Of a DNA stretch of 64,000 bases, positions 43,259-51,568 are shown piece by piece. The first letter of the stretch is position 1, and the number at the start of each line of letters is the position of its first letter. A program made the position numbers and the translations under genes. This DNA is from JAUILH01 sp964230215 (GTDB taxonomy: Bacteria > Bacteroidota > Bacteroidia > Flavobacteriales_D > JAUILH01). The notes beneath the pieces are model-generated. The model did not search any database, was not told the DNA's origin, and saw only the letters and a program-made list of their open reading frames with translations. The stretch is taken from the NCBI GenBank assembly GCA_964230215.1, contig CAXRGQ010000011.1, forward strand, positions 62,001 to 126,000, in the 5' to 3' direction.

Positions 43259-43884
43259 TAATAGCCCTTCGTAATATTTTTATTTAGAATTCTTAACTCT
43301 TTTCTAAGCACCATAAACTCGCTTAATAGCTTTACAAATGCCATGCTCAATATTGTAGCATTTTCTGACGCATTTGAGAAGGAAAGTACAAGCACAATAA
43401 ATAATAACATGGCAATTTCTACTGTTCTCCTTTTAAAGAATGATTTCGCAGGCCACACACGAAACATCAAGCCTTTTACAAACTCTAATGAATAACTTAA
43501 GTATGCTGCAACACCAATCAGCGGAATCAACCATATTTCATTTCCTGCGGCGTCTAACATCTTCGAGAAACCGTTAGAAACCTCATTAAAATCCAAGTTA
43601 TGTCCGGGAGAAGCTAGAACACCGATAAAATAAAGATTACACCACATAAGTACTTGCCAGAGCATCATCCAAGGCAGTTCTTCCTTATTCATTTTGGGAC
43701 TCACTCTACCCTCTGTTTTCATTTTGCGCCACATCAAAGTGTTAACCGTTGCCTTAGCCAAAATATCTAAGGCGAGATAAAATAATAGCATTGCGTAACT
43801 CCATCCCGCTATTACTCCAATTAATGGGATTAAAAATTCAAAGACTAGCTGAATTTGTTTGCGATATTTCTGCATGAACTCCAC
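43258..43884 (-). CDS. Polytopic membrane protein of unknown function in the LPS glycosyltransferase operon
   Basis: 208 residues from a GTG at 43884, or 205 from the ATG at 43875. Four to five predicted TM segments (for example FLIPLIGVIAGWSYAMLLFY, PWMMLWQVLMWCNLYFIGVL, IAMLLFIVLVLSFS) alternate with basic loops. No family is recognised. It is the first gene of the operon with the GT2 and GT9 enzymes. A near-match to the -7 box (TAACTTTA) lies 7 nt upstream of the GTG. Confidence 0.75.
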   Translation of the reverse strand: MEFMQKYRKQIQLVFEFLIPLIGVIAGWSYAMLLFYLALDILAKATVNTLMWRKMKTEGRVSPKMNKEELPWMMLWQVLMWCNLYFIGVLASPGHNLDFNEVSNGFSKMLDAAGNEIWLIPLIGVAAYLSYSLEFVKGLMFRVWPAKSFFKRRTVEIAMLLFIVLVLSFSNASENATILSMAFVKLLSEFMVLRKELRILNKNITKGY

Positions 43885-44069
43885 TTAGTGTAAAGTTACT
43901 TCTTTAAATTTCATGACAAGATTTTGTTAAGCATGATTTGTCTTTAGTAAGACACATGACATATTGACGCATATAGTTCAAAAAACCAGACAAAAAGACA
44001 TGTATTTTGAATTGGCGGCTAATTTGATTAGAGTAAATCAAAAATAGAATCTTAAAAATCGAGTTATAG

Positions 44070-46676
44070 ATGGACTTAAATAAATTAACAATAAAAGCAC
44101 AGCAGGTAGTATCCAATGCACAGACTTTAGCTTTGGGAGAAGACCATCAGGCTGTTGAAACAGGGCACATACTTAGTGAGTTAATCGCTAACGATGAGTC
44201 TGTTTGGCCATTCATCTGTGGTAAACTCTCTGCCAATGCGGAGATGATTAAATCCACAGTACAACAAATGGTGGCTTCCTATCCAACAGTAAGCGGTGGA
44301 GACCCCTACCTTAGTAGTAATGCGAAAAAAGCCCTTGCGCAAGCCTTTAAACAAGCGGGTGCAATGAAAGACGAATATGTAAGTATTGAACATATCATAT
44401 ACGGACTTGTGGCTAGCGGAGATCAAGTGTCTAAAATGTTAAAGGATGCTGGTTTTGAGAAAGATGCTTTGCTTCAGGCTATATCTGAATTGCGTAAAGG
44501 CAGCAAGGTGAATTCGGCTGACCCAGAATCAACATACAATTCGCTTGACAAATATGCAATCAATCTTAATGGATTGGCCTCAAAAGGCAAGCTAGACCCA
44601 GTAATAGGAAGAGATGAAGAGATTAGACGTGTTTTGCAAATTCTTACACGACGATCTAAAAACAACCCAATATTGATTGGCGAGCCTGGTGTTGGTAAGA
44701 CAGCTATCGCAGAGGGAATTGCCCATAGAATTGTGCGAGGAGATGTGCCTGAAAACCTTCAGGATAAACTGGTGTATGCTCTTGATATGGGTGCATTATT
44801 AGCTGGAGCTAAGTACAAGGGCGAGTTCGAAGAGCGACTAAAAGCTGTTGTTAATGAAGTAATTGCATCAGACGGCCAAATAGTCTTGTTTATTGATGAA
44901 ATTCACACACTAGTGGGTGCTGGCGGTGGCCAGGGCGCAATGGATGCGGCCAATATATTAAAACCGGCACTAGCACGCGGAGAATTAAGAGCAGTAGGTG
45001 CTACTACCTTGGATGAATATCAAAAGCATTTTGAAAAGGATAAGGCCCTAGTGAGACGTTTTCAGACAGTTTTAATTGATGAGCCTAGCACGGAGGATGC
45101 CATTTCAATTCTTAGAGGAATTAAAGAGAAGTATGAGAATTACCATAAGGTGTTAATTAAGGACTCGGCAATAATCTCAGCTGTTGAGTTGTCTCAGCGG
45201 TATATAACTGAAAGGTTTTTACCCGATAAGGCAATTGACTTGATTGATGAAGCAGCGTCTAAATTGCGCATGGAAATCAATTCGAAACCAGTTGAGCTGG
45301 ACGAAATTGAGCGAAAAATAATGCAGCTAGAAATTGAACGTGAGGCTATTAAACGTGAAGGTGATAAAGCTAAACTTGATAGTCTTGGAAACACTTTAGC
45401 CGAACTAAACGATCAAAAAACTGAATTCTTATCTAAATGGGAAGCAGAGCGGAATATAATGGATAAGATTCAGGAGCACAAGGGGCTAATAGAGACCTAC
45501 AAGCTGGAGGCAGAAAAAGCCGAACGTGAAGGTGATTTTGGTAAAGTAGCTGAATTGCGCTATGGTAAGATAAGCGAATCTGAATCTGCACTTGAGAACT
45601 ACAAACAAGATCTGGCGGAGCTTCAATCTAAATCAAAAATGATTAAAGATGAAGTGGATACAGATGAAATTGCAGAAGTGGTTGCAAAGTGGACAGGTAT
45701 TCCAGTGAGTAAAATGCTTGAATCCGAAAGATCAAAGCTTTTAAGGTTAGAAGATGAGTTAGAAAAACGTGTAGTTGGCCAATCTGAGGCTGTTGCTGCG
45801 GTTGCTGATGCAGTAAGAAGAAGCCGAGCAGGTCTTCAAGATCAAAAAAGACCAATAGGTTCCTTTGTGTTCCTTGGTACAACCGGTGTTGGTAAGACTG
45901 AGTTAGCAAAAGCTTTGACTGAATTTTTGTTTAATGATGAAAATGCGCTTACCCGAATTGATATGAGTGAATATCAAGAGAAGCACACTGTAAGTAGATT
46001 GGTTGGAGCGCCTCCTGGTTACGTAGGGTACGAAGAAGGTGGTCAGTTGACAGAAGCCGTTAGAAGACGCCCTTACTCTGTTGTTCTCTTGGATGAGATT
46101 GAAAAAGCGCATCCGGATGTGTTTAACATATTGTTACAAGTCTTAGACGACGGAAGGCTAACCGATAATAAGGGACGTGTTGTTAACTTTAAGAATACTA
46201 TTATTATCATGACTTCAAATATTGGAGCGGATATAATACAAGCAGAATTGTCTAAGCTAAACGCTGACAATGCAGAGTATCTGATTAACGACACAAAGAA
46301 CAAGGTCTTCGAATTGATGAAAAAATCATTCAGACCGGAGTTTTTAAACCGAATTGATGAGCAGATAATGTTCACACCATTGAGCGAAGAGAGTATTCAC
46401 AGAATTGTGAAGATTCAGCTTAACAACATTATAAAGCGAATGAATGCAAGCAATATACAACTTGAGTTTAGTGATGCACTAGTCAAACATATTGCTGAGA
46501 TTGGATATGACCCTGTTTTCGGTGCTCGTCCGGTAAACCGTGTGATACAACAGCAAGTTATGAATCCTCTTAGTAAAGAGATTTTGGCAGGCAATGTTAG
46601 TGTGAATGATGCAATTCTTTTAGACTACAACAATGGCGTTGTGATATCAAAACAATCAACAGGAGAATTAACTTAG
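44070..46676 (+). CDS. clpB: Disaggregase ClpB
   Basis: A hexameric AAA+ chaperone that works with DnaK to dissolve protein aggregates. The 868 residues comprise the Clp N domain (1-145), AAA-1 (Walker A GEPGVGKT at about 204, Walker B VLFIDEIH), the long coiled-coil middle domain (about 400-530, which separates ClpB from ClpA/C), and AAA-2 (Walker A GTTGVGKT at about 603, YEEGGQLTEAVRRRPYSVVLLDE) plus the small C-terminal domain. The 185-bp upstream gap holds no exact TAnnTTTG box, only a variant with a one-base shorter spacer (TATTTTG), so heat-shock control by another sigma factor is possible. A terminator follows. Confidence 0.97.
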   Translation: MDLNKLTIKAQQVVSNAQTLALGEDHQAVETGHILSELIANDESVWPFICGKLSANAEMIKSTVQQMVASYPTVSGGDPYLSSNAKKALAQAFKQAGAMKDEYVSIEHIIYGLVASGDQVSKMLKDAGFEKDALLQAISELRKGSKVNSADPESTYNSLDKYAINLNGLASKGKLDPVIGRDEEIRRVLQILTRRSKNNPILIGEPGVGKTAIAEGIAHRIVRGDVPENLQDKLVYALDMGALLAGAKYKGEFEERLKAVVNEVIASDGQIVLFIDEIHTLVGAGGGQGAMDAANILKPALARGELRAVGATTLDEYQKHFEKDKALVRRFQTVLIDEPSTEDAISILRGIKEKYENYHKVLIKDSAIISAVELSQRYITERFLPDKAIDLIDEAASKLRMEINSKPVELDEIERKIMQLEIEREAIKREGDKAKLDSLGNTLAELNDQKTEFLSKWEAERNIMDKIQEHKGLIETYKLEAEKAEREGDFGKVAELRYGKISESESALENYKQDLAELQSKSKMIKDEVDTDEIAEVVAKWTGIPVSKMLESERSKLLRLEDELEKRVVGQSEAVAAVADAVRRSRAGLQDQKRPIGSFVFLGTTGVGKTELAKALTEFLFNDENALTRIDMSEYQEKHTVSRLVGAPPGYVGYEEGGQLTEAVRRRPYSVVLLDEIEKAHPDVFNILLQVLDDGRLTDNKGRVVNFKNTIIIMTSNIGADIIQAELSKLNADNAEYLINDTKNKVFELMKKSFRPEFLNRIDEQIMFTPLSEESIHRIVKIQLNNIIKRMNASNIQLEFSDALVKHIAEIGYDPVFGARPVNRVIQQQVMNPLSKEILAGNVSVNDAILLDYNNGVVISKQSTGELT

Positions 46677-46706
46677 ATTCTTACAGTCTAAAAGTGAATA
46701 TATTAC

Positions 46707-46731
46707 CCCCGTCAACATGGCGTTGACGGGG
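46707..46731 (+). terminator. Rho-independent terminator of clpB
   Basis: 10-bp stem CCCCGTCAAC/GTTGACGGGG with 5-nt loop, followed by TTTATTTTG. Confidence 0.9.
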
Positions 46732-46783
46732 TTTATTTTGCCATGTGCTTTGGAATCCTAAATATTAAATGTTTCTTTGATTA

Positions 46784-47188
46784 GTGACATCAGATACGAT
46801 TATATCAATAATTAGAAATATTGATTTGGATATTGCTAATATTAGTATTCGATCTGACGGTATTATGCATGTCACCATGAAGAATAAAGAAGAGTTTGGC
46901 ATTGATGAGGTCAAGCTAATTAGGCGCACCAGAAAAGAGTTAGCCCAAGGCAAATCGTACCCTATTCTATATACAGGTGATAAACTTGTTTTACCTACAA
47001 AGGAAGCGCGCGCCTACATGGCGGAAAAATCGGATCAAGAGCTAGCCAAAGCAGAAGCGATGATTATTAAAAGCCTACCACAGCGAATGATCGCAAGTAC
47101 TTACATTAGAATTAATAAACCTAAATGCCCAACCCGCTTCTTTGAGAACGAGTCAGACGCGATTGAATGGTTAAAGGAGTTTGTTTAG
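46784..47188 (+). CDS. STAS/SpoIIAA-like small protein, copy 1
   Basis: 134 residues from a GTG at 46784; the ATG at 46770 is followed directly by a stop. It shares its fold pattern and C-terminal block (PQRMIASTYIRINKPKCPTRFF then DAIEWLKEF) with the protein at 47708-48142. The strand-helix order and the ending resemble the short STAS/SEC14-like proteins of Flavobacteria; this is tentative. Its stop shares 4 nt with the convergent repeat-protein gene. Two SpoIIE phosphatases elsewhere in the window could act on such proteins, but no phosphorylatable Ser/Thr is evident by eye. Confidence 0.7.
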   Translation: MTSDTIISIIRNIDLDIANISIRSDGIMHVTMKNKEEFGIDEVKLIRRTRKELAQGKSYPILYTGDKLVLPTKEARAYMAEKSDQELAKAEAMIIKSLPQRMIASTYIRINKPKCPTRFFENESDAIEWLKEFV

Positions 47189-47592
47189 AATTCGAAAAAG
47201 AAATAAACAACGGCCGCCCATTCTTTTTTAACGCCTTTAGCATACCCAATCGTACTTCTAGAACTGTTCTTAACCGAACCATCGTCGTAAATATACCCAA
47301 CGGTGCTTCTAGAGCTGTTCTTAACCGTACCATCCTCATACACATATCCAACGGTTGAACGGCTAGAGTTCTGAATGGTCCCATCACTTTTGATATAGCC
47401 AATTGTACTTCTGCTAGAATTCTGAATGGTTCCGTCGTTCTTTATATATCCAACGGTTGATCGGCTACTGTTTTTAATGGTGCCATCAGATTCAATATAC
47501 CCGGTGGTTGACCTAGAACTATTGGTTATTTTTTGGGCATCTACAGATTCGCTTAAACAAATCAGAAAAAGTAGTACTGTTAAGTATTTCAT
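47185..47592 (-). CDS. Secreted 17-residue tandem-repeat protein (beta-flower-like)
   Basis: 135 residues: a signal peptide (YLTVLLFLICLSESVDAQ) and then five full copies plus a partial sixth of the unit NSSRSTVGYIKNDGTIQ. The DNA period is 51 bp and the copies differ at synonymous and conservative sites, so it is not a recent expansion. Five such blades agree with the family I recall as 5-fold beta-flower proteins of Bacteroidota, whose function is unknown. It ends in a hydrophobic aromatic tail (WAAVVYFFFEF). It sits between two paralogous STAS-like genes and overlaps the first by 4 nt. Confidence 0.85.
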   Translation of the reverse strand: MKYLTVLLFLICLSESVDAQKITNSSRSTTGYIESDGTIKNSSRSTVGYIKNDGTIQNSSRSTIGYIKSDGTIQNSSRSTVGYVYEDGTVKNSSRSTVGYIYDDGSVKNSSRSTIGYAKGVKKEWAAVVYFFFEF

Positions 47593-47707
47593 TATCAGTT
47601 GGAGATTTAATCAATTTACAATCCTAATATACGATAATATCAATTTTATCGTCAAATATTTTGTATTAATCGAAAACTAAGGTATTTTGGCAATCCAATA
47701 ATCTAAG

Positions 47708-48142
47708 ATGCTGCACGATTATATTGATTCTGAAGATCTAGGGTTTTGTAGGGTGAGTCTACGAAAAGATGAATTAATTGAGATTCGCTTTAACTATGAT
47801 ACGCCTTACGAAATAGATGCTGCGGCTATGGTTGCAATCGGAAGGTCTATAGACACGAAATATAGGGAAAAGAAACGCGGAATTATCGCTATTCCTGGTC
47901 TATATGGGACAATGACAAAAGAGGCAAGAAAAATTGATATGTTTAAGAATGCCCACATGACACTTGGTGTCGCCGTAGTGATTCCGGGTTTAGCTCAAAG
48001 ATTATTGGCAAGTTTCTATTTCAAAATGAAACCACCTCCCTACCCTAATAAGAATTTTAGATTGGAAAAGGATGCTATTGAGTGGTTGTTAGAAATCCAA
48101 AAGAAAAAAGGCTCAAACGCTAGTCTGCTGACTTTGGTTTAA
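47708..48142 (+). CDS. STAS/SpoIIAA-like small protein, copy 2
   Basis: 144 residues, a divergent paralogue of the protein at 46784-47188: LAQRLLASFYFKMKPPPYPNKNFR then DAIEWLLEIQ aligns with PQRMIASTYIRINKPKCPTRFF and DAIEWLKEF. The N-terminal half has IEIRFNYDTPYEIDAAAMVAIG and IIAIPGLYGTMTKEARK. Function is unknown beyond the suspected STAS-like fold. The last 23 nt overlap the convergent lipoprotein gene. A variant box TATTTTG (1 nt short) lies upstream. Confidence 0.7.
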   Translation: MLHDYIDSEDLGFCRVSLRKDELIEIRFNYDTPYEIDAAAMVAIGRSIDTKYREKKRGIIAIPGLYGTMTKEARKIDMFKNAHMTLGVAVVIPGLAQRLLASFYFKMKPPPYPNKNFRLEKDAIEWLLEIQKKKGSNASLLTLV

Positions 48143-48545
48143 TACTTTCAGCTATTTGTACAAACTTTTTAGCAGCGAGATCCATGGTGTCAGTGGCATA
48201 CATACAAGCGACACCTTCACCGAAATATTGAAAACCATTTTTTTTCTCATTAAGGCCTGAGTTATCTGAGTTGTCAGGAGAAATAATTAGGCGATTTTCA
48301 TCTCCTGGTTCTAGATAAACATAAGCATACACACCATGCTGGTCGTCAATGTATGCGCCTTTTGGAATTGTTATAGAATAAAACGAACCGTTCACCCTTA
48401 AATCAACATCTATTAAAAGGGAGTCTGGAATGACTTGTTCTTCGTTTTCTGTTGCAGTTTTAACGTCCTTTTTATCCTCAGTATTGCATGAAGCTACGAT
48501 AGCGAAAAGGAAAATGGCGACACCAATATTTCTTATATTTATCAT
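48120..48545 (-). CDS. Lipoprotein of unknown function
   Basis: 141 residues with a lipobox IVASC (Cys about 20) followed by an acidic linker (NTEDKKDVKTATENEEQ). The mature domain contains VDLRVNGSFYSITIPKGAYIDDQHG and LEPGDENRLIISPDN strands and ends with a helix; no family is recognised. It diverges from sixA with only 11 bp between start codons, and its -7 box overlaps the first base of sixA. The end overlaps the STAS-like gene by 23 nt. Confidence 0.75.
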   Translation of the reverse strand: MINIRNIGVAIFLFAIVASCNTEDKKDVKTATENEEQVIPDSLLIDVDLRVNGSFYSITIPKGAYIDDQHGVYAYVYLEPGDENRLIISPDNSDNSGLNEKKNGFQYFGEGVACMYATDTMDLAAKKFVQIAESIKPKSAD

Positions 48546-48549
48546 AAAT

Positions 48550-48557
48550 CAAATCTA
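48550..48557 (-). promoter_or_regulatory. -7 box for the lipoprotein gene
   Basis: TAGATTTG on the minus strand, 4 nt before the ATG at 48545; a predicted leaderless start. Its first base is also the A of the divergent sixA ATG, so the two promoters must overlap coding sequence. Confidence 0.45.
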
Positions 48558-49054
48558 TGAAAAAACTGATTGTTCTGAGACATGCAAAATCAAGTTGGGG
48601 AAATCCAAATTTAAAAGATTATGACAGGCCTCTGAATGAGCGAGGGAGATTATCTGCACAGTTTATGGCCTCATTCATTCACAAGCTCTCAATTGACCAA
48701 GTTTTTTGCAGTACGGCTGCTAGAACGAAAGAAACGTACAGCTTGATTTTCTCCGATACATCTATTAACACAAAGTTTGATGACGATCTATATCATGCTG
48801 GTCTGGATAAACTAATGTCTACGATTAACTCTATTGATGAAAACCTTAATACCGCTTGTATAATAGGTCATAATCCAGGTTTGTCTCTGTTGGTGGGACA
48901 TTTAACAGGTGAATTACAAAACATGGTGACCTGTGCCTACGCAGAAATTTCATTCGAGCTAGATAAGTGGAAAGAGATTTCTGGTTATACGGGCAATTTA
49001 ATAGATTACAACTACCCCAAAAAGCATGATAAATTCCTAAAACTATTAGCATAA
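48557..49054 (+). CDS. sixA: Phosphohistidine phosphatase SixA family
   Basis: 165 residues of the histidine-phosphatase (RHG) fold. The catalytic His9 lies in VLRHAKSSWG, and the second core His105 in IIGHNPGLSLLVGHL. SixA removes phosphate from phosphohistidine on HPt domains or the NPr protein; the target here is unknown. DYDRPLNERGR is the other SixA-type hallmark. The gene ends in a bidirectional terminator shared with the THX-like gene. Confidence 0.93.
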   Translation: MKKLIVLRHAKSSWGNPNLKDYDRPLNERGRLSAQFMASFIHKLSIDQVFCSTAARTKETYSLIFSDTSINTKFDDDLYHAGLDKLMSTINSIDENLNTACIIGHNPGLSLLVGHLTGELQNMVTCAYAEISFELDKWKEISGYTGNLIDYNYPKKHDKFLKLLA

Positions 49055-49056
49055 AA

Positions 49057-49080
49057 AAAGGCTCGAATAATCGAGCCTTT
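49057..49080. terminator. Bidirectional terminator between sixA and the THX-SAP gene
   Basis: 10-bp stem AAAGGCTCGA/TCGAGCCTTT with loop ATAA. Read on the minus strand it ends in seven T, so it is stronger for the THX-SAP gene than for sixA (TTTAAAATATTTA). Confidence 0.88.
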
Positions 49081-49101
49081 AAAATATTTATGAAGAGCTA
49101 A

Positions 49102-49395
49102 CTAGCTTAAAGCTTCAATTAACTCTGCTTTTTTCATTGTTGAGTAACCGCTAATTTCTTTTCCTTTAGCCATTTCTTTAAGCTGTGCTACCGTCATTGA
49201 CTTCAATGACTTGTCTTCTGCAGCTTCTGTTTTAGCTGGAGCTGCCTCTTTCTTAGGAGCAGTCTTAGCTGCTGGCTTTTTAGCTTTCTTAGCCTTTTTA
49301 GGCGCTGGTTTTGCTTCTGACTTACGCTTTCTTGATACTCCGTAAGATCCTATTACTCTTTTTCCTCTCTTAGTCCTTTTATCTCCTTTACCCAT
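49102..49395 (-). CDS. Ribosomal protein THX fused to a Rho-N/SAP-like domain
   Basis: 97 residues. Residues 1-25 (MGKGDKRTKRGKRVIGSYG then VSRKRK) match the Bacteroidota 30S protein THX, a tiny basic peptide that fills a cavity in the 30S head. Residues 26-62 form a Lys/Ala/Pro-rich linker, and residues 63-97 (KSMTVAQLKEMAKGKE then TMKKAELIEALS) have the helix-extended-helix pattern of Rho-N/SAP nucleic-acid-binding domains. THX proteins usually stop after about 50 residues, so the fusion is uncommon in my experience. It is monocistronic, with a -7 box 23 nt upstream and a terminator. Confidence 0.8.
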   Translation of the reverse strand: MGKGDKRTKRGKRVIGSYGVSRKRKSEAKPAPKKAKKAKKPAAKTAPKKEAAPAKTEAAEDKSLKSMTVAQLKEMAKGKEISGYSTMKKAELIEALS

Positions 49396-49418
49396 GTCTA
49401 TAATTCAATTTGATTCCC

Positions 49419-49426
49419 CAAAAATA
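49419..49426 (-). promoter_or_regulatory. -7 box for the THX-SAP gene
   Basis: TATTTTTG on the minus strand, 23 nt before the ATG at 49395. Confidence 0.45.
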
Positions 49427-49482
49427 ACACAAATTATGTAATCTAGGCACTTAATCTAGTCAAGTCGTTTTAAATTAATTGA

Positions 49483-50151
49483 TTACTGTTTGTTTTTAGT
49501 GAGATATTCCTGCTCTATAAGCTCACTCTTCTTGACAACCTTTTTAATCCAATCCAGTTTTAAAGCTTGTTTTTCATCTTCTGATAATTGATAATTCACG
49601 CTTTGTTTGCGCATTCTTTCTGTAAAGTCCCTCAGACATAGAGCGGCTGAGACCGAAATGTTAAAACTTTCTGTAAATCCATACATTGGGATCTTAACAA
49701 ATCCATCCGCATTATCCATAGCCTCTTTGGATAAGCCATCACCTTCAGTACCAAACATTAATACTGTCTTATGTGTAACGTCCAACTCATCTATATTCAC
49801 ATCATCAGTGTGCGGAGTGGTTGCATAAACTTTGTACCCTTGCCCTTTTAATTGATTGATACAATCAACAGTATTGTTTTCTTTTCCAGAGTATTTATGG
49901 ATGGTCAACCATTTAGACGCACCAAGAGCTACTTGAGGATTCACTTCATATTTATTCGAATTCTCAACTATATGCACATCTTGCACACCAAAGCAATCGC
50001 ATGTTCTTAAAACAGCACTGGCATTATGCGGTTGATATATGTTTTCTACCATCACGCTTAAGTGCCTGGTTCTTTCTTCCAGGATTTTGTCGAATAATTC
50101 CAGTTTGTGTTCTGTGATGAATTGCGACATGTGATGTATGAGGTCTTTCAT
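49483..50151 (-). CDS. trmH: SpoU/TrmH family tRNA 2'-O-methyltransferase
   Basis: A SPOUT methyltransferase, probably making Gm18 in tRNA. The 222 residues carry an N-terminal helical extension, motif 1 NASAVLRTCDCFGV, motif 2 LMFGTEGDGLS and motif 3 YGFTESFNISVSAAL, which form the trefoil-knot SAM site. A C-terminal basic extension is typical of TrmH. Starts at 50151 or 50130 (MSQFITEHK) are both possible. It lies downstream of the TPR gene but behind a terminator, so it is separately transcribed or attenuated. Confidence 0.92.
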   Translation of the reverse strand: MKDLIHHMSQFITEHKLELFDKILEERTRHLSVMVENIYQPHNASAVLRTCDCFGVQDVHIVENSNKYEVNPQVALGASKWLTIHKYSGKENNTVDCINQLKGQGYKVYATTPHTDDVNIDELDVTHKTVLMFGTEGDGLSKEAMDNADGFVKIPMYGFTESFNISVSAALCLRDFTERMRKQSVNYQLSEDEKQALKLDWIKKVVKKSELIEQEYLTKNKQ

Positions 50152-50165
50152 AATCTAAAAAAACA

Positions 50166-50199
50166 AAACCCTGACTACAGCCAAACTGTGTCAGGGTTT
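50166..50199 (-). terminator. Rho-independent terminator of the TPR gene
   Basis: Outer stem AAACCCTGAC/GTCAGGGTTT plus an inner ACAG/CTGT pairing. On the minus strand it is followed by TTTTGTTTTTTT. Confidence 0.9.
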
Positions 50200-50220
50200 A
50201 TAATTGACTTAAATTTGTTC

Positions 50221-51471
50221 TTAGTTAAAAAGAATTTCTTCAATCTCTTTACTCTTGTCGCTCATCTTAAGCGCCTCATAAACCTTATAAAGTAGCATAA
50301 GCGTTGCTCTATCATTAGGCTCAGTTTCTCTAACTTTTTCAAGATGAGGAATCGCTTTCTTTATAACATCATCCACTTCTTTTTGCTGCTCTGGATTCAT
50401 TGTGGCATTGGTAAAATTCTGCTCGAAATCCTTAGTCATCTGAGCACCCTTGTTGTAATACGTTGCTCCCAAGTTGTACAATGCATCTATATAGTCTGGC
50501 TTAAGCTCGATGGCCTTCAAGAAATACTTCTCAGCAGCATCATAATTTCCACTACTAAAGTTAACAGTTCCTGTAGTATAGTATACAGTTTCGTTCTTAG
50601 GGTCTGCCTGAATCGCTTTATCATAAGCTGCTGCTGCTTTTTCGTTTTTCTCTTGAGACAACCAATAGTTACCTTCAGTGATATATACATTTGGATCTTG
50701 TGGGAATTCTTTTGCTGCTTTTGCTAATACTGCTAAACCCTCCTCTTCATTACCAGAGTTTAGTAAACACTCTGCATACAAGTTATGAGTTTGCGGCACA
50801 CCAAATCCAGTTTCTGAACACACTTTGAAGTTTCCAGCTGCACCTTTATAATTTTGTGCATAGTACCCAGCCAAACCAGCCGAATAGTACATAACTGTAT
50901 CCACTTCTCCGATTAACTTCATTAGTTCTGCTGCCCCATTGTACCCCATCATCGCTTGATTGAAGTATTTTTTAGCTTCATCATCCTTTCTTTGTTGAAG
51001 AGCCTCATCACCTTTCTTGTACAACTCTTGAGCTTGTAAGTTAGCCATTTGCCTCATTGTACCAATCTCTTGTCTGATTTCATCTGTCTTATCGTCTCTG
51101 CTCTTTTTGTTCGGAAGATCAATATGCTCTTTGTACATTTTCATTCCTTCTGCTACTAACATAATTGGATTCATATCCTTCATATCTGCATCAGTTGCAT
51201 AGAACTGGAATGACATTAAAATCTTTCCTCTATAATAAAGTGTCTTAGCGTCTTTTTTGCCAACAAACTTGTCGTCTGAATAATTATAACATTCGTCTAT
51301 TAGCTTTTTAGCCTCTAAAATATCTTTTTTCGCATCTTCTGATGCTTTATCTTCTTCCTTAGCCCAATCTTGATAAGCATAATATGCTGATGTTCTAACA
51401 GCTGGTTGAGCCAACACGGTAGTCATACATGTTATTCCAGCAGCTAAAAGTAAAGTCTTCTTAAGTCTCAT
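50221..51471 (-). CDS. Exported TPR protein
   Basis: 416 residues: a signal peptide (KTLLLAAGITCMTTVLAQ) and helical repeats. TPR motifs are clear from about 225 onward (AYDKAIQADPKNETVYYTTG, AEKYFLKAIELKPDYIDALYNLG) and weaker before; there is a Lys/Asp-rich N-terminal segment and a PNDRATLMLLYKVY repeat near the end. It probably acts as a periplasmic scaffold; no partner can be named. It sits downstream of gyrA on the same strand, separated by a palindrome. Confidence 0.85.
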   Translation of the reverse strand: MRLKKTLLLAAGITCMTTVLAQPAVRTSAYYAYQDWAKEEDKASEDAKKDILEAKKLIDECYNYSDDKFVGKKDAKTLYYRGKILMSFQFYATDADMKDMNPIMLVAEGMKMYKEHIDLPNKKSRDDKTDEIRQEIGTMRQMANLQAQELYKKGDEALQQRKDDEAKKYFNQAMMGYNGAAELMKLIGEVDTVMYYSAGLAGYYAQNYKGAAGNFKVCSETGFGVPQTHNLYAECLLNSGNEEEGLAVLAKAAKEFPQDPNVYITEGNYWLSQEKNEKAAAAYDKAIQADPKNETVYYTTGTVNFSSGNYDAAEKYFLKAIELKPDYIDALYNLGATYYNKGAQMTKDFEQNFTNATMNPEQQKEVDDVIKKAIPHLEKVRETEPNDRATLMLLYKVYEALKMSDKSKEIEEILFN

Positions 51472-51499
51472 GTTTTAAATCAATTTTATTTATAACAAT

Positions 51500-51537
51500 A
51501 ATGGGATGCTAATTTACTATTAAATCCACATCCCATT
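51500..51537. repeat. Inverted repeat between gyrA and the TPR gene
   Basis: Perfect 9-nt arms AATGGGATG (51500-51508) and CATCCCATT (51529-51537) with a 20-nt AT-rich spacer. No T-run follows on either strand, so it is more likely an operator or weak attenuator than a standard terminator. Confidence 0.55.
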
Positions 51538-51568
51538 AAACATTTATTGTGCCAAATTGGCTATTTAG

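Noticed and set aside
47121..47402. Alternative ORFs inside the repeat gene on both strands
   Set aside because: They are by-products of the repeat period; only the frame with signal peptide and regular units is credible.
47200..47560. 51-bp periodic repeats that could suggest a CRISPR array
   Set aside because: The period encodes a 17-residue protein repeat in one frame with a signal peptide; there are no unique spacers and no cas genes.
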